The notes beneath the pieces were generated by a model. It did no database searches and was not told where the DNA came from. It was given only the letters and a program-made list of their open reading frames with translations. Below are positions 1 to 8,234 of a stretch of 62,174 nucleotides of DNA, one piece after another (position 1 is the stretch's first letter; the number at the start of each line of letters is the position of its first letter). This stretch comes from Clostridium ragsdalei P11 (lineage in GTDB: Bacteria > Bacillota > Clostridia > Clostridiales > Clostridiaceae). The DNA lies in the NCBI RefSeq assembly GCF_001675165.1, contig NZ_LROS01000019.1, positions 1 to 62,174 on the forward strand, read 5' to 3'. The position numbers were made by a program, and so were the translations under genes.

Positions 1-1
1 A

Positions 2-127
2 TATATTAAATATCAAGGGAGATTTAGTCACCTGCAGCCAGAACATATCCAAAAGCTTCAACAATTTGCAAATCAACGTTTGAAGGAAGTTGGAGTAGAA
101 AATACTATATCCCAAACAATAGAATAA
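2..127 (+). CDS. C-terminal fragment, probable 2-oxoacid:ferredoxin oxidoreductase beta (TPP) subunit
   Basis: An open frame enters from the left edge and stops at TAA 125-127, giving about 41 residues. The segment begins YIKYQGRFSHL and continues into an amphipathic helix rich in Gln and Glu. The QGRF-x-HL pattern followed by a helix is how many pyruvate/2-oxoacid:ferredoxin oxidoreductase beta subunits end. This is recognition of a short tail only. The next gene is an oxalate/formate-type transporter, so an oxalate oxidoreductase-like enzyme is an attractive inference but is not shown. A hairpin follows the stop, so this gene and the transporter are probably separate transcripts. The rest of the gene lies outside the window. 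Confidence 0.4.
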   Translation, partial: YIKYQGRFSHLQPEHIQKLQQFANQRLKEVGVENTISQTIE

Positions 128-198
128 CATTTTTCAAATTGAGGGTATACTATACGTCTTGATTTCGCAAGGTCTTCAACAGCACTCAATTGTTGTGT

Positions 199-231
199 AA
201 CCCCGGGCCAATATAACGGATCCGGGGTTAT
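199..231 (+). terminator. Rho-independent terminator-like hairpin
   Basis: An 8-bp G+C-rich inverted repeat, AACCCCGG (199-206) and CCGGGGTT (222-229), has a 15-nt loop and is followed by ATTTAA. It lies between the partial oxidoreductase gene and the MFS gene. It is the strongest GC stem in an otherwise AT-only gap. The U-tract is poor. Confidence 0.6.
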
Positions 232-317
232 TTAACTAAGTAAATATATTTAATGTTAAGATATGTATTATTTTACATTAAATATAATTAAATATATATT
301 TAAAGGGGGAGAAATGT

Positions 318-1607
318 ATGTCTGATTTTAACAAAACTGAGTTTATAGCTAAAAATCAAAATGCATATGGGTCAATTTTAGGTAACCGTTGGGTTCAATT
401 GATTTCTGCTTGTTTAGCTATGGTAATGATTGCCAATCTTCAATATGCATGGACTTTGTTTACTACTCCGTTAGTTAAGTCGTTACACTCGTCTCTAGTT
501 GCTGTTCAGTACGCTTTTACTTTGTTTATAATGTTTGAAACCTTTGTTCAACCAATAGGTGGATTATTGCTTGATAAGTTTGGCACAAAACTGATGTTTG
601 GTCTTGCAGGTATACTGATTGGTGGCGGATGGACTATGCTTGGTCAAGCAACTTCTGTTGCTAGTTTGTATTTCTTCTATGCTATGGCAGGTGTTGGAGC
701 TGCAATTATTTATGGTGGATCTGTTAGTGTTGCAGTTCGTTGGTTCCCAGATAAACGAGGCCTTGCATCAGGTTTAATAGCAGGAGCTTTCGGAATAGGA
801 TCAATGCCTTTTGTTCCTGTAATTCAGAAAGTTTTAGATGCTAGTGGTGTTGCACAAGCTTTTGGTTTTACAGGTATACTTCAAGGTGTTATCGTTGTAA
901 TTATTGCATTCATTTTACGCTATCCTGTTGGTTCAAAAATGCCTAGCCAAAAAGCAAAGGCTGCTAAAGCAGATCCATCAAAAATTGGATTTAGCCCTAG
1001 TGAAGTGTTAAAAACTCCACATTTCTGGCTTATATGGACAATGTTCTTATCTATCAGTGTTGGTGGACTTATCATTACAGCAAACACAAAACCTTTTGGT
1101 AAACAATTAGGAATGGCTTCCTCAATTATTGTACTTGCAGTTATGATGAACAGCCTTGCAAATGGTGTAGGAAGAGTTTTTTGGGGATCAGTTTCAGATA
1201 AGTTAGGTCGTACAAGAACAATGTGTTTGTCCTTTGGTTTGAATGCAGTCTTCCTATTCTTGTTACCTATCTTAGGAAGCAAAAATAGTGTGTTGTATAT
1301 AATTCTTTTGATGTGCGTAATGTTCACATGGGGTCAACTATTTAGTTTATTCCCATCATTAAATGCTGATATGTTTGGTTCAACTTATGCTGCTACTAAC
1401 TACGGATTTATATATAGTGGTAAAGGATTTGCTTCTATTTTAGGTGGCGGTTTAGGAGCTGCTCTCGCTGCTCACTACAGTTGGTCTGTTGTATTTACAG
1501 TTGCAGCGTTGTTTTCACTGTATGCATGCATAATGTCTGTAATTTTACCTAAGATACCAAAGCCTACAAGGAAACAAATTAAAGATACAACTCCTATAGC
1601 TCCATAA
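318..1607 (+). CDS. MFS transporter, OFA (oxalate/formate antiporter) family
   Basis: This is a 429-residue integral membrane protein with about 12 hydrophobic segments and the MFS loop motifs, for example LLLDKFGTK after TM2 and GSVSDKLGRTRT after TM8. Overall similarity is to the oxalate:formate antiporter family, which exchanges small mono- and dicarboxylates across the cytoplasmic membrane. The start at 318 is set by AGGGGGA at 304-310; an ATG at 314 is out of frame. The nearby tail of a probable 2-oxoacid:ferredoxin oxidoreductase suggests an oxalate or related 2-oxoacid locus. Substrate cannot be read from sequence, because OFA members also carry other monocarboxylates. A strong hairpin follows the gene. 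Confidence 0.8.
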   Translation: MSDFNKTEFIAKNQNAYGSILGNRWVQLISACLAMVMIANLQYAWTLFTTPLVKSLHSSLVAVQYAFTLFIMFETFVQPIGGLLLDKFGTKLMFGLAGILIGGGWTMLGQATSVASLYFFYAMAGVGAAIIYGGSVSVAVRWFPDKRGLASGLIAGAFGIGSMPFVPVIQKVLDASGVAQAFGFTGILQGVIVVIIAFILRYPVGSKMPSQKAKAAKADPSKIGFSPSEVLKTPHFWLIWTMFLSISVGGLIITANTKPFGKQLGMASSIIVLAVMMNSLANGVGRVFWGSVSDKLGRTRTMCLSFGLNAVFLFLLPILGSKNSVLYIILLMCVMFTWGQLFSLFPSLNADMFGSTYAATNYGFIYSGKGFASILGGGLGAALAAHYSWSVVFTVAALFSLYACIMSVILPKIPKPTRKQIKDTTPIAP

Positions 1608-1660
1608 TATTTGGTATACAGCTACTAATCATTACATTTTAGCTAATTAAATTTCTCTCT

Positions 1661-1700
1661 AACAGAGGAAATATTTTGCCGAATACTTCCTCTGTTTCTT
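1661..1700 (+). terminator. Terminator of the MFS gene
   Basis: A 15-bp stem with one G-U pair, AACAGAGGAAATATT (1661-1675) against AATACTTCCTCTGTT (1682-1696), encloses a 6-nt loop and is followed by TCTT. It lies about 55 bases after the transporter stop. Confidence 0.7.
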
Positions 1701-1723
1701 GTAGTATATCACAATATGGAAGT

Positions 1724-1763
1724 TATTACAATAGTATTTGGTATACCAAATACTATTGTAATA
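1724..1763. repeat. 40-bp perfect palindrome
   Basis: Positions 1724-1743 are the exact reverse complement of 1744-1763, centred on GGTATACC, with no loop. No T-run follows, so it is not a typical terminator. It sits about 20 bases upstream of the ribosome binding site of a 45-codon reading frame. It could be a protein-binding site, a cruciform, or an insertion scar. Confidence 0.85.
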
Positions 1764-1797
1764 TATAAATATTATATTAAATAGGAGGTAATTGACA

Positions 1798-1935
1798 ATG
1801 TTGAAAAGATTAGACGATAACAATTTTCAAGGCTTCATAGAGGATAGTTTTTATTCTGCAATAGGTTTTTATTGCCCTTCTACACAAAACCAGGATAATC
1901 CTAAAAAACTAATCTTTATTATTTTTCTTCATTAA
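1798..1935 (+). pseudogene. 45-codon ORF, probable remnant with thioredoxin-like N-terminus
   Basis: An ATG at 1798 is preceded by a consensus AGGAGGT at 1783-1789. The frame encodes 45 residues starting MLKRLDDNNFQGFI with FYCPS at about residues 24-28. This layout (short helix, then a beta strand ending in a Cys) resembles the start of a thioredoxin fold, but only one Cys is present and the frame ends within the 3' end of the convergent dinB gene (27-base overlap). The last residues (IFIIFLH) look like read-through of AT-rich sequence. The strong ribosome binding site argues it was, or is, translated. I read it as the 5' remnant of a truncated gene; a real small protein is the alternative. 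Confidence 0.35.
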
Positions 1936-3123
1936 TATTGCACGATTAATTATTGAATAGCCGTACTTTTTTCGTATACTATCAATGGCATTTTCTATTT
2001 TGTCAACTTTATCCGCAGATCTCATACAACTTTCTTCACGTTTGATTTTTTTCATATTAAAAATTGATATTTGCTGTATACTAGTATCTCCACTAAATCC
2101 ACTAAGACTTATCCCTAATAATCGTATTGGCAATTGTAGGTCCCAATTTTTCTCAAGAAGTTTAATTCCTGTAGAATAAATTTCCTTAACTAAATAAGTT
2201 GCAGGTACAGTTGTTTGCCGAGTAATAGTTTGAAAATTAGAATATTTGATGCTAATTTGTATTGTATGGCCTTTTTTTTCGTATTTACGTGCAGTCATTC
2301 CAACTTCATCGGAAAGTTTCATCAAAATAATTTTTGCACGTTCCATGTCTGAAATATCTTCACCTAATGTAGTAGACTTACTAATTGATTTTATATCTTT
2401 TTTAAAATGTGGTTTTATAGGAGAGATGTCTATACCATTTGCAAGTTGATGAATCTCAGCACCTATTTTGCCAAGCTTTTTTATAAGATGTTGTCTACTA
2501 AAAAGTGCAAGATCACCAATAGTCTTAATTCCCATTCTTTGAAGCTTTTGTGCAGTTTGTCTACCAACTCCATACATAGATTCAATAGGAAGTGGCCATA
2601 GCTTTACTTTAATGTCCTGCCTCCAAAGTTCTGTAATGCCTGAAGGCTTTTTCATATCAGAAGCCATTTTTGATAAGAACTTATTTTGAGATATACCTAT
2701 AGAACATTTTAAATCTAGTTCATGGTTAATGTGCTTCATAATTCTTTTAGCTGACTCAAATGGCTTCCCAAAGATTCCTTCGCAGCCTGTCATATCAAGC
2801 CAGGCTTCGTCAATACTATTCTGCTCAATAGAAGGAGTGTACTGCGAAAGTATACTCATAACTTCTCTGGATTTTTGCTTATAAAATTGATGATCTGGGG
2901 GAATAATAGCCATATCCGGGCAGAGTTTTAAAGCTTGATGTAGAAGCATAGTTGTTTTAACCCCAAATTTTCGTGCTTCATAATTTGCAGTTAAAATAAT
3001 ACCTGCTCGATTTTTAGGATCCCCAGCTACTGCAGCAGGCTTATTTATGATTTCAGGATGGCGTGTTGCCTCACAACTTATGAAAAAAGCATTCATATCT
3101 ACAAGAAAAATAACTTTCTGCAT
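1909..3123 (-). CDS. dinB: Y-family DNA polymerase IV
   Basis: This 404-residue translesion DNA polymerase copies past damaged template bases at stalled forks. The catalytic carboxylates are visible: Asp9 in FLVDMNAFF, and Asp105/Glu106 in NSIDEAWLD. The fingers motif YEARKFGVKT (residues 48-57) and the palm/thumb motif IGISQNKFLSKMASD are typical of DinB/UmuC. A helix-hairpin-helix (GVGRQTAQKLQRMGI) follows, then the little-finger domain. No obvious C-terminal beta-clamp peptide is seen. The gene starts 45 bases after lexA on the same strand, so it is very likely cotranscribed with lexA and SOS-inducible. Its 3' end overlaps a short convergent ORF. Confidence 0.93.
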   Translation of the reverse strand: MQKVIFLVDMNAFFISCEATRHPEIINKPAAVAGDPKNRAGIILTANYEARKFGVKTTMLLHQALKLCPDMAIIPPDHQFYKQKSREVMSILSQYTPSIEQNSIDEAWLDMTGCEGIFGKPFESAKRIMKHINHELDLKCSIGISQNKFLSKMASDMKKPSGITELWRQDIKVKLWPLPIESMYGVGRQTAQKLQRMGIKTIGDLALFSRQHLIKKLGKIGAEIHQLANGIDISPIKPHFKKDIKSISKSTTLGEDISDMERAKIILMKLSDEVGMTARKYEKKGHTIQISIKYSNFQTITRQTTVPATYLVKEIYSTGIKLLEKNWDLQLPIRLLGISLSGFSGDTSIQQISIFNMKKIKREESCMRSADKVDKIENAIDSIRKKYGYSIINRAILMKKNNKD

Positions 3124-3168
3124 ATTTACACCTGTACTTTACCACTTTATATATTTGCATAAAAATAT

Positions 3169-3786
3169 CTAATACCTTCTATATATTCCTACTAACCTAC
3201 CAATTATTTTACAATCATTCACTATAATAGGAGACATACTTTTGTTTTCAGGCTGTAACCTTATATGGCCTTTTTCTTTAAAAAATCTCTTTAAAGTAGC
3301 TTCATTATCAATTAAAGCTGCTACTATATCTCCGTTTTCAGCAAAATTAGTCTGTTCTATTATAGACATATCTCCATCCAATATACCTGCATCTATCATA
3401 CTTTCTCCTTGTACTTTGAGTATAAATAATTGATTTTTATTTTTTACATACTCTATTGGAAGGGGAAATACATCTTCTATATTTTCTACTGCTAAAATAG
3501 GCATTCCTGCTGTTATAGTTCCTACAATAGGTATATCTATTAGTTCTTTTTTAGTAGTTTTAGGAACGGATTTCTTAATAATCTCTATGGTTCTAGATTT
3601 TGAAGAATCCCTTTTTATAAATCCCTTTTTTTCTAATTTTTCTAGATGACTATGAACAGTAGAAGTAGATTTTAAGCCTACACCTGCACATATTTCTCTA
3701 ACAGAAGGGGGATATCCTTTCTCCCTAATTTGAGTCTTAATAAATTCATATATTTGAAACTGTCTATCTCGATTGTGTTCTGTCAT
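3169..3786 (-). CDS. lexA: LexA SOS repressor
   Basis: LexA is a transcriptional repressor of the DNA-damage response that cleaves itself when RecA filaments form. The N-terminal winged helix-turn-helix (residues about 1-65) contains [20 protein letters not shown]. The cleavage site is Ala93-Gly94 in TITAGMP, the catalytic Ser129 is in QGESM, and the catalytic Lys166 is in ATLKRFF. The frame can be opened at GTG 3795, but ATG 3786 is better: AGAGGGGTG lies six bases before it. The gene is followed by dinB. Its promoter carries an SOS-box-like operator shared with a divergent gene, which implies autoregulation. Confidence 0.95.
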   Translation of the reverse strand: MTEHNRDRQFQIYEFIKTQIREKGYPPSVREICAGVGLKSTSTVHSHLEKLEKKGFIKRDSSKSRTIEIIKKSVPKTTKKELIDIPIVGTITAGMPILAVENIEDVFPLPIEYVKNKNQLFILKVQGESMIDAGILDGDMSIIEQTNFAENGDIVAALIDNEATLKRFFKEKGHIRLQPENKSMSPIIVNDCKIIGRLVGIYRRY

Positions 3787-3816
3787 TAAAAACACCCCTC
3801 TAATTTACTTATGTGA

Positions 3817-3861
3817 ATTATATCATATAAGTTGACAAATATCAAACTTATGTTCTATACT
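3817..3861. promoter_or_regulatory. Divergent lexA / Cys-rich gene promoters with SOS box
   Basis: On the minus strand, TTGATA (3845-3840), a 17-base spacer and TATAAT (3822-3817) form a near-consensus lexA promoter. On the plus strand, TTGACA (3832-3837), an 18-base spacer and TATACT (3856-3861) form a promoter for the gene at 3910. The sequence AAACTTATGTTC (3844-3855) is one base off a perfect GAAC-N4-GTTC palindrome, the clostridial/Bacillus type of LexA site. It overlaps the lexA -35 box and lies inside the spacer of the divergent promoter, so LexA bound here could repress both. Confidence 0.7.
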
Positions 3862-3909
3862 GATTTTATTAATATACATATTTATATAAAATTTAAAGGA
3901 GTACTATGT

Positions 3910-4329
3910 ATGAATAGAGAATACTGCATATTTGATGAAAAAAAGCCCTGCAATAATTGCGGCGAATGTGAAATCTGCGATTTAGATTCAAACAAGAAGT
4001 GTGACAACTGCGGCAAATGCCTTGAAATGGAAGGGTACGATATGAAGGCCATAAAAATTGACCAAATTATAGATGATAAAGAGGAAGTAAAAGAGTATCA
4101 GGATGAAGATTTAGAAAACAGCACAGAAAATAATGATGACTCTCATTCTCAATTAGATGATGATGAAAATTCACAAGCAGATCTAAAAGACGACGAAATT
4201 GATGTTCAATTCATTGATGACATAGATGGATTAAAAGAAATTTTAGACGATAGAGAAAAATATCAAGATATAACTCATGAAGACTATCCTGGCCTTATAA
4301 GAATTAAAAAGAAAAAAGAAACTAAGTAA
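3910..4329 (+). CDS. Cys-rich N-terminal, acidic C-terminal protein of unknown function
   Basis: This 139-residue protein has nine Cys in its first 45 residues, arranged as CNNCGECEIC and CDNCGKC repeats, which suggests a metal or Fe-S binding knuckle. A very acidic, Asp/Glu-rich linker (about residues 60-115) and a basic tail ending IRIKKKKETK follow. The start at 3910 is chosen because AAAGGAG (3896-3902) precedes it; the frame is open farther upstream but without a binding site. I do not recognise a characterised homologue. It is divergent from lexA and its promoter contains the SOS-box-like site, so DNA-damage control is plausible. A 17-bp hairpin terminates it. Confidence 0.65.
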   Translation: MNREYCIFDEKKPCNNCGECEICDLDSNKKCDNCGKCLEMEGYDMKAIKIDQIIDDKEEVKEYQDEDLENSTENNDDSHSQLDDDENSQADLKDDEIDVQFIDDIDGLKEILDDREKYQDITHEDYPGLIRIKKKKETK

Positions 4330-4375
4330 GAAGTACGTCTGTTCTTTGAAAGAGTAGGGAACAGACGTACTTCTT
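4328..4375. terminator. Bidirectional terminator
   Basis: A perfect 17-bp inverted repeat (4328-4344 and 4359-4375) with a 14-nt loop lies between the Cys-rich gene and the convergent recombinase gene. It is followed by TTATTCTTCTT on the plus strand and begins at the recombinase stop codon on the minus strand. Confidence 0.8.
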
Positions 4376-5361
4376 TATTCTTCTTCATTGCTTAAAGGAT
4401 TTGAATTCACTGCTTCTCTCAATTGTTCATCATCTACATGAGTATAAATTTGAGTAGTAGATACATTTTCGTGGCCCAATATTTTTTGAAGGCTTCTAAT
4501 ATCTACATTTCCGTATTTGTACATAAGAGTTGCAGCTGTGTGTCTCAATTTATGTGGCGTATATTTGTTGCTATCAAGGCCTGCATTTTTTAAATATTTC
4601 TTGAGCATCATTTCTACAGACCTTTTATTTATTCTGGTGTGATTTTTACTTATAAAAAGGGCATCTTTATCTTTTATTTTATCACAATCCTTATTTCTAA
4701 TTTCAAGATAATTATTTAAAGCCATTAGGCAGGCCTTGTTTAAATATATAGTTCTCTCTTTATTTCCTTTTCCAACTACAGTTAATGTGTCTTCCTTAAT
4801 TTTTGATATATTTATGCTGCAAAGTTCTGAAAGTCTCATTCCACAGTTTAAGAAAAAGGTTATGATGCAATAATCTCTTTCTTTAAATTTACCATCTATA
4901 GAATTTAAAAGGACTTTGCTTTCCTTCAAACTTAAATAAATAGGGTTCCTCTTATCTATTTTAGGAGATTCTAGTTCTAAAGCTGGATTTGTATCTACTA
5001 GTTTAGCTTTGCTAAAAAGATACTTAAAAAATGATTTTAAGCAGGCTACTTTTCTAGCTCTGGCATAATTGCCATTATTTCTATAGTTTTCGGCAAAGGA
5101 TATAAATGCATATAAATCGCTTAAAGTTATTTTACGTATAAAATCCGTATTTATATCACTTATATCTATATTTTCAAATTCATAATTTTCCTTAATAATT
5201 CCTCTGTAAATTTTTAAAAATCTAAAAAACATGGTCAAATCAACCTGATATCCATCCTGTGTATTTTTTGATTTACCTCGAATAGTTCCAAGGTAATTTA
5301 AAAAGTCATTCAGACATTGTGGAAGCTTAGGATTATAAATATTGCTTAAATTATACTGCAT
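4375..5361 (-). CDS. Xer-family tyrosine recombinase
   Basis: This 328-residue site-specific recombinase has the full catalytic set: Arg176 (GMRLSEL), Lys198 (VVGKGNKER), His270 and Arg273 (TPHKLRHTAATL), His297 (LGHENV) and nucleophile Tyr306 (TTQIYTHV). The N-terminal SAM-like core-binding domain covers about residues 14-125. Length is typical of XerC/XerD/XerA proteins. No integrase-associated prophage genes or att-like repeats are seen nearby and it stands alone next to lexA/dinB. A chromosomal housekeeping recombinase (dimer resolution) is therefore more likely than a phage integrase, although which Xer paralogue it is cannot be decided here. Confidence 0.88.
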   Translation of the reverse strand: MQYNLSNIYNPKLPQCLNDFLNYLGTIRGKSKNTQDGYQVDLTMFFRFLKIYRGIIKENYEFENIDISDINTDFIRKITLSDLYAFISFAENYRNNGNYARARKVACLKSFFKYLFSKAKLVDTNPALELESPKIDKRNPIYLSLKESKVLLNSIDGKFKERDYCIITFFLNCGMRLSELCSINISKIKEDTLTVVGKGNKERTIYLNKACLMALNNYLEIRNKDCDKIKDKDALFISKNHTRINKRSVEMMLKKYLKNAGLDSNKYTPHKLRHTAATLMYKYGNVDIRSLQKILGHENVSTTQIYTHVDDEQLREAVNSNPLSNEEE

Positions 5362-6240
5362 ACGTCCATTCCCCTCTCTAAAATTAAGTGTAACTTCGCT
5401 AAATGGTTATTTAACGAAGTTAATATTCTATAAAACTAAGTCAAAATCCTCCTTATATGCCCTTATATTGTATGAATAATTTGTTAATTATATTTTATTC
5501 TTATATTTTATGATGATTAATGTCACAAGTTTTCTTTAAATTACGTGCTATTTCATGCTGCATGCTTTCTATGTATTAATTTGTAAAAATATATCCTATG
5601 CATTAAATTTATATTTCAATTGATAATATTCTCAATTTATATTTCAAATTTTGAAAAAGAATATTTCAAATTAAAATAATTCATTTTTTATTTAGGAATG
5701 TATGTATCTTATTGTATGAAAAATTAAATTTTTATCAAATTGAAATATTTCCACAATATGGGCATAACTTTGTGGATTCATTTTTCTACTTTATTCTTTC
5801 CTATTTATTGCCATTAATCTTTCTGCGTAATATTTGCAGAATTATGATTTATTTTCAGATATTATATTCCCTCTTATCTATAAAATTAGAAAATAGAAAT
5901 ACTCTCAACTTGTATTTTATAGTCGAAAACTTTTTTAAAAATATTTTTTTCAGTACAATCCGCATATTAATCAAGTGATTCTTAGACTCAGCTGGAAGAT
6001 TAGAGTGTTGCGGATGGTAGCCATCGGATAACTTACAAAATAGCCTTTTTATAAGTTCATCTTTTAATTTACATAATATTTATTCCGCAAAGTAAAAAAA
6101 TAATATTTTATAAGAATTGAATAAATTAAAGGAATTATGGCAAAATATACAAATGTAAATATTTAATCATAAAAGATTGGAGGAATCGCTGCTTATAAAT
6201 TTCTATTTACTACTCCCCTATTAAAAGCAGCAACTTATAT
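5362..6240. other. 879-base AT-rich intergenic region
   Basis: No convincing gene. Most of the stretch is A+T-only sequence. It holds a structured repeat-like block at 5958-6032 and the leader of the activase cluster. A TTG-initiated frame at 5712-5978 (88 codons, Phe/Ile/Leu-rich) has no good ribosome binding site and no recognisable motif, so I do not call it. Confidence 0.6.
5958..6032 (+). repeat. Structured repeat element, divergent copy C
   Basis: ATCCGCA (near 5958-5964) pairs with TGCGGAT (6009-6015). Immediately downstream is GGTAGCCATCGGATAAC, which matches the 3' consensus GGTAGTCATCG-R-ATAA of two other copies in the window (9250-9324 and 35201-35272). TTAGAGTG just before the stem closes is also shared. 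The 5' half (GTTATCCAGGGAC in the other copies) is not recognisable. It may be a structured RNA or the remnant of a small mobile hairpin. Confidence 0.45.
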
Positions 6241-7140
6241 ATGAAACTAGGTATTCCTAAAGGATTATTGTATTGTAAATATCACACTTTTATAGAAACG
6301 TTCTTTAAAGAACTTGGAGCTGAAATAGTAACATCCCAAGATACAGATAAATATATACTTAACCTTGGAACAAAATATTGTGTAGACGAAGCATGCCTCC
6401 CAATAAAAATATTTCATGGTCATGTAGCTTCAATAAAGGATAAATGTGACATCATGCTTATTCCTAGAATAATGCAAATACAAAAAAGAGAATTTATATG
6501 TCCAAAATTTTGTGGTCTTCCAGAAATGATAATAAATGACATTCCCAATATGCCCCTATCGTTAAACTACCCTATATATGCTTTTTCTAAGGTAAAACGT
6601 AGAAACTGGTTATTAAAATCTGGCTTGATATTTACTAAAAACATTTTTAAAATAAATGCTGCCTATAAAAAAGCTTTAAGTGCCCAAGAGAATCATAAGT
6701 TATTACTAGATACCAGTGGTTTTCCTATAAAAACTGCATTAGTAAGTCACCCTTACAACTTATATGACACTTTTATCAATATGAATATAGTAAAAAAATT
6801 AAACAAACTTGGTATGGGCATAGTTACAGAGGAAAGTATAAATGAAAGCATAATAAACAGTGAGGTAGACCATCTATTTAAAAAACCATTTTGGCATTTT
6901 GCTAGAAATTCTTATGGTTTTTCCATTTATGCAGCAGAAAATAAAAAAGTAGATGGCATAATATACATCTCTTCTTTTGCCTGTGGAATAGATTCCGTAG
7001 TAATTGAACTTATTAAAAATAGGTTAAAAGATTTTCCTATGCTCATATTAAAAATAGATGAACAAACTGGAGAAGCAGGCTTTAATACTAGATTAGAAGC
7101 CTTTTCAGATATGCTTAAAAGGAGGTGTGCAAATTTATGA
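6241..7140 (+). CDS. Acyl-CoA dehydratase activase-related protein (COG3580/DUF2229 type)
   Basis: A 299-residue protein starting MKLGIPKGLLYCKYH, the conserved opening of the DUF2229/COG3580 family. This family is found as a separate protein, or as a domain of very large activases, next to HgdC/BcrA-type ATPases. Conserved Cys occur in YCVDEACLP and ICPKFCGLPE, suggestive of Fe-S binding. It is the first of three overlapping genes: its TGA overlaps the next ATG (ATGA). The set presumably acts in ATP-driven low-potential electron transfer, but no partner or substrate is known to me. The nearest SD-like sequence (GGAGGA, 6179-6184) lies far upstream, beyond a hairpin; no SD adjoins the ATG. 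Confidence 0.75.
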   Translation: MKLGIPKGLLYCKYHTFIETFFKELGAEIVTSQDTDKYILNLGTKYCVDEACLPIKIFHGHVASIKDKCDIMLIPRIMQIQKREFICPKFCGLPEMIINDIPNMPLSLNYPIYAFSKVKRRNWLLKSGLIFTKNIFKINAAYKKALSAQENHKLLLDTSGFPIKTALVSHPYNLYDTFINMNIVKKLNKLGMGIVTEESINESIINSEVDHLFKKPFWHFARNSYGFSIYAAENKKVDGIIYISSFACGIDSVVIELIKNRLKDFPMLILKIDEQTGEAGFNTRLEAFSDMLKRRCANL

Positions 7141-8234
7141 AAGTAACCTTCCCCCACCTTGGCAATACCTGTTTTGCAGTAAAGGCTGTATTTGATGGAC
7201 TTGGAGTTGATTATATAATTCCACCATTGAGCAACAGGAAAGCCTTAGAAATTGGATCATTTTATTCTCCAGAGGAAATGTGCCTTCCTTTTAAAATAAT
7301 GATAGGAAATTATATAGAAAGTATAAAACAAGGTGCAGATACAATATTAATAGTTGGAAGCTGCGGTCCCTGCAGATTTGGAGAATATTGCGAACTCCAA
7401 ATGAATCTATTGAAAAAATTAGGCTATAACTTAAATTTTATAGTTCTAGATTATCCAAAAGATATAGGATTGAAAGAACTTATGAGAAGACTGCTTTCTA
7501 TTGGATCAGTTAGCAAGAAAAATGCCATAGAAAAGTTAAAAGTAGTACATCAAGGACTTAAAATAATAAACCTAATGGATAATATAGATAAAAAGGTAAA
7601 GTTATTATCAGGTTATGAAATAAAAAAAGGACAATGCAAAAATATATTAAAAGATTGCAAATTAAAAGCTTTTAAAACTACTTCACCAGAAGAAATGATA
7701 TTTACTATAAAAAAACATATGGAACAGTTAAGCAAAGTACCAATCTCTAAAAATAAAAAGCCTTTAAAAATTGCTATAATCGGTGAAATATATACTATAA
7801 TAGAACCTTTCTCAAATCTTTTTATAGAAGAAAAGCTTATGAATTATGGGGTATCTACAGCTAGATATCTTTCTCCAAGTTGGTGGATTAAAGACATGGC
7901 TCTATCTCCATTAAAGTTGAATTCACTTAGTTTGAGAAGGAATTCTAAAAAATATTTGCCTTATTATATAGGTGGTCATGCAAGGGAATGTATAGGAGAA
8001 GCTGTTTTAGCAGATAAAAACGGGTTTGATGGTGCTATACAGATTTTCCCTATGGGATGTATGCCTGAAATTGTATCAAAATCCATACTTCCAACTATAT
8101 CAAAGGATAGAAATTTCCCTATACTTACATTAATAGTAGATGAAATGACCGGTGAAGCTGGATATATAACAAGAATAGAAGCATTTTTAGATTTACTTGA
8201 AAGGAGAAAAAAAAATGTATTATATGGGAGTTGA
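7137..8234 (+). CDS. Acyl-CoA dehydratase-related CoA activase subunit (COG3581 type)
   Basis: A 365-residue protein starting MKVTFPHLGN. Conserved Cys motifs are EEMCLPFK, GSCGPCRFGEYCELQ, GHARECIGEAV and FPMGCMPEIV; the last resembles the Cys-bearing segment of 2-hydroxyglutaryl-CoA dehydratase/double-cubane cluster proteins. The start at 7137 fits AAGGAGG at 7119-7125 and gives a 4-base ATGA overlap with the upstream gene; a GTG at 7125 is a less likely alternative. It overlaps the next gene by 20 bases. The three-gene order (COG3580, COG3581, BadF-type ATPase) is recurrent in Clostridia. I infer a double-cubane-type electron carrier energised by the third protein. Confidence 0.72.
   Translation: MKVTFPHLGNTCFAVKAVFDGLGVDYIIPPLSNRKALEIGSFYSPEEMCLPFKIMIGNYIESIKQGADTILIVGSCGPCRFGEYCELQMNLLKKLGYNLNFIVLDYPKDIGLKELMRRLLSIGSVSKKNAIEKLKVVHQGLKIINLMDNIDKKVKLLSGYEIKKGQCKNILKDCKLKAFKTTSPEEMIFTIKKHMEQLSKVPISKNKKPLKIAIIGEIYTIIEPFSNLFIEEKLMNYGVSTARYLSPSWWIKDMALSPLKLNSLSLRRNSKKYLPYYIGGHARECIGEAVLADKNGFDGAIQIFPMGCMPEIVSKSILPTISKDRNFPILTLIVDEMTGEAGYITRIEAFLDLLERRKKNVLYGS

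Noticed and set aside
5712-5978. 88-codon TTG-initiated frame
   Set aside because: It is Phe/Ile/Leu/Asn-rich as expected of random AT-rich DNA, has no good ribosome binding site, and no motif that I recognise.
5990-6020. tRNA-like D-arm (CTCAGCTGGAAGA)
   Set aside because: No anticodon arm, T-arm GTTCRANNC or acceptor stem can be formed; it is part of the structured repeat copy C.
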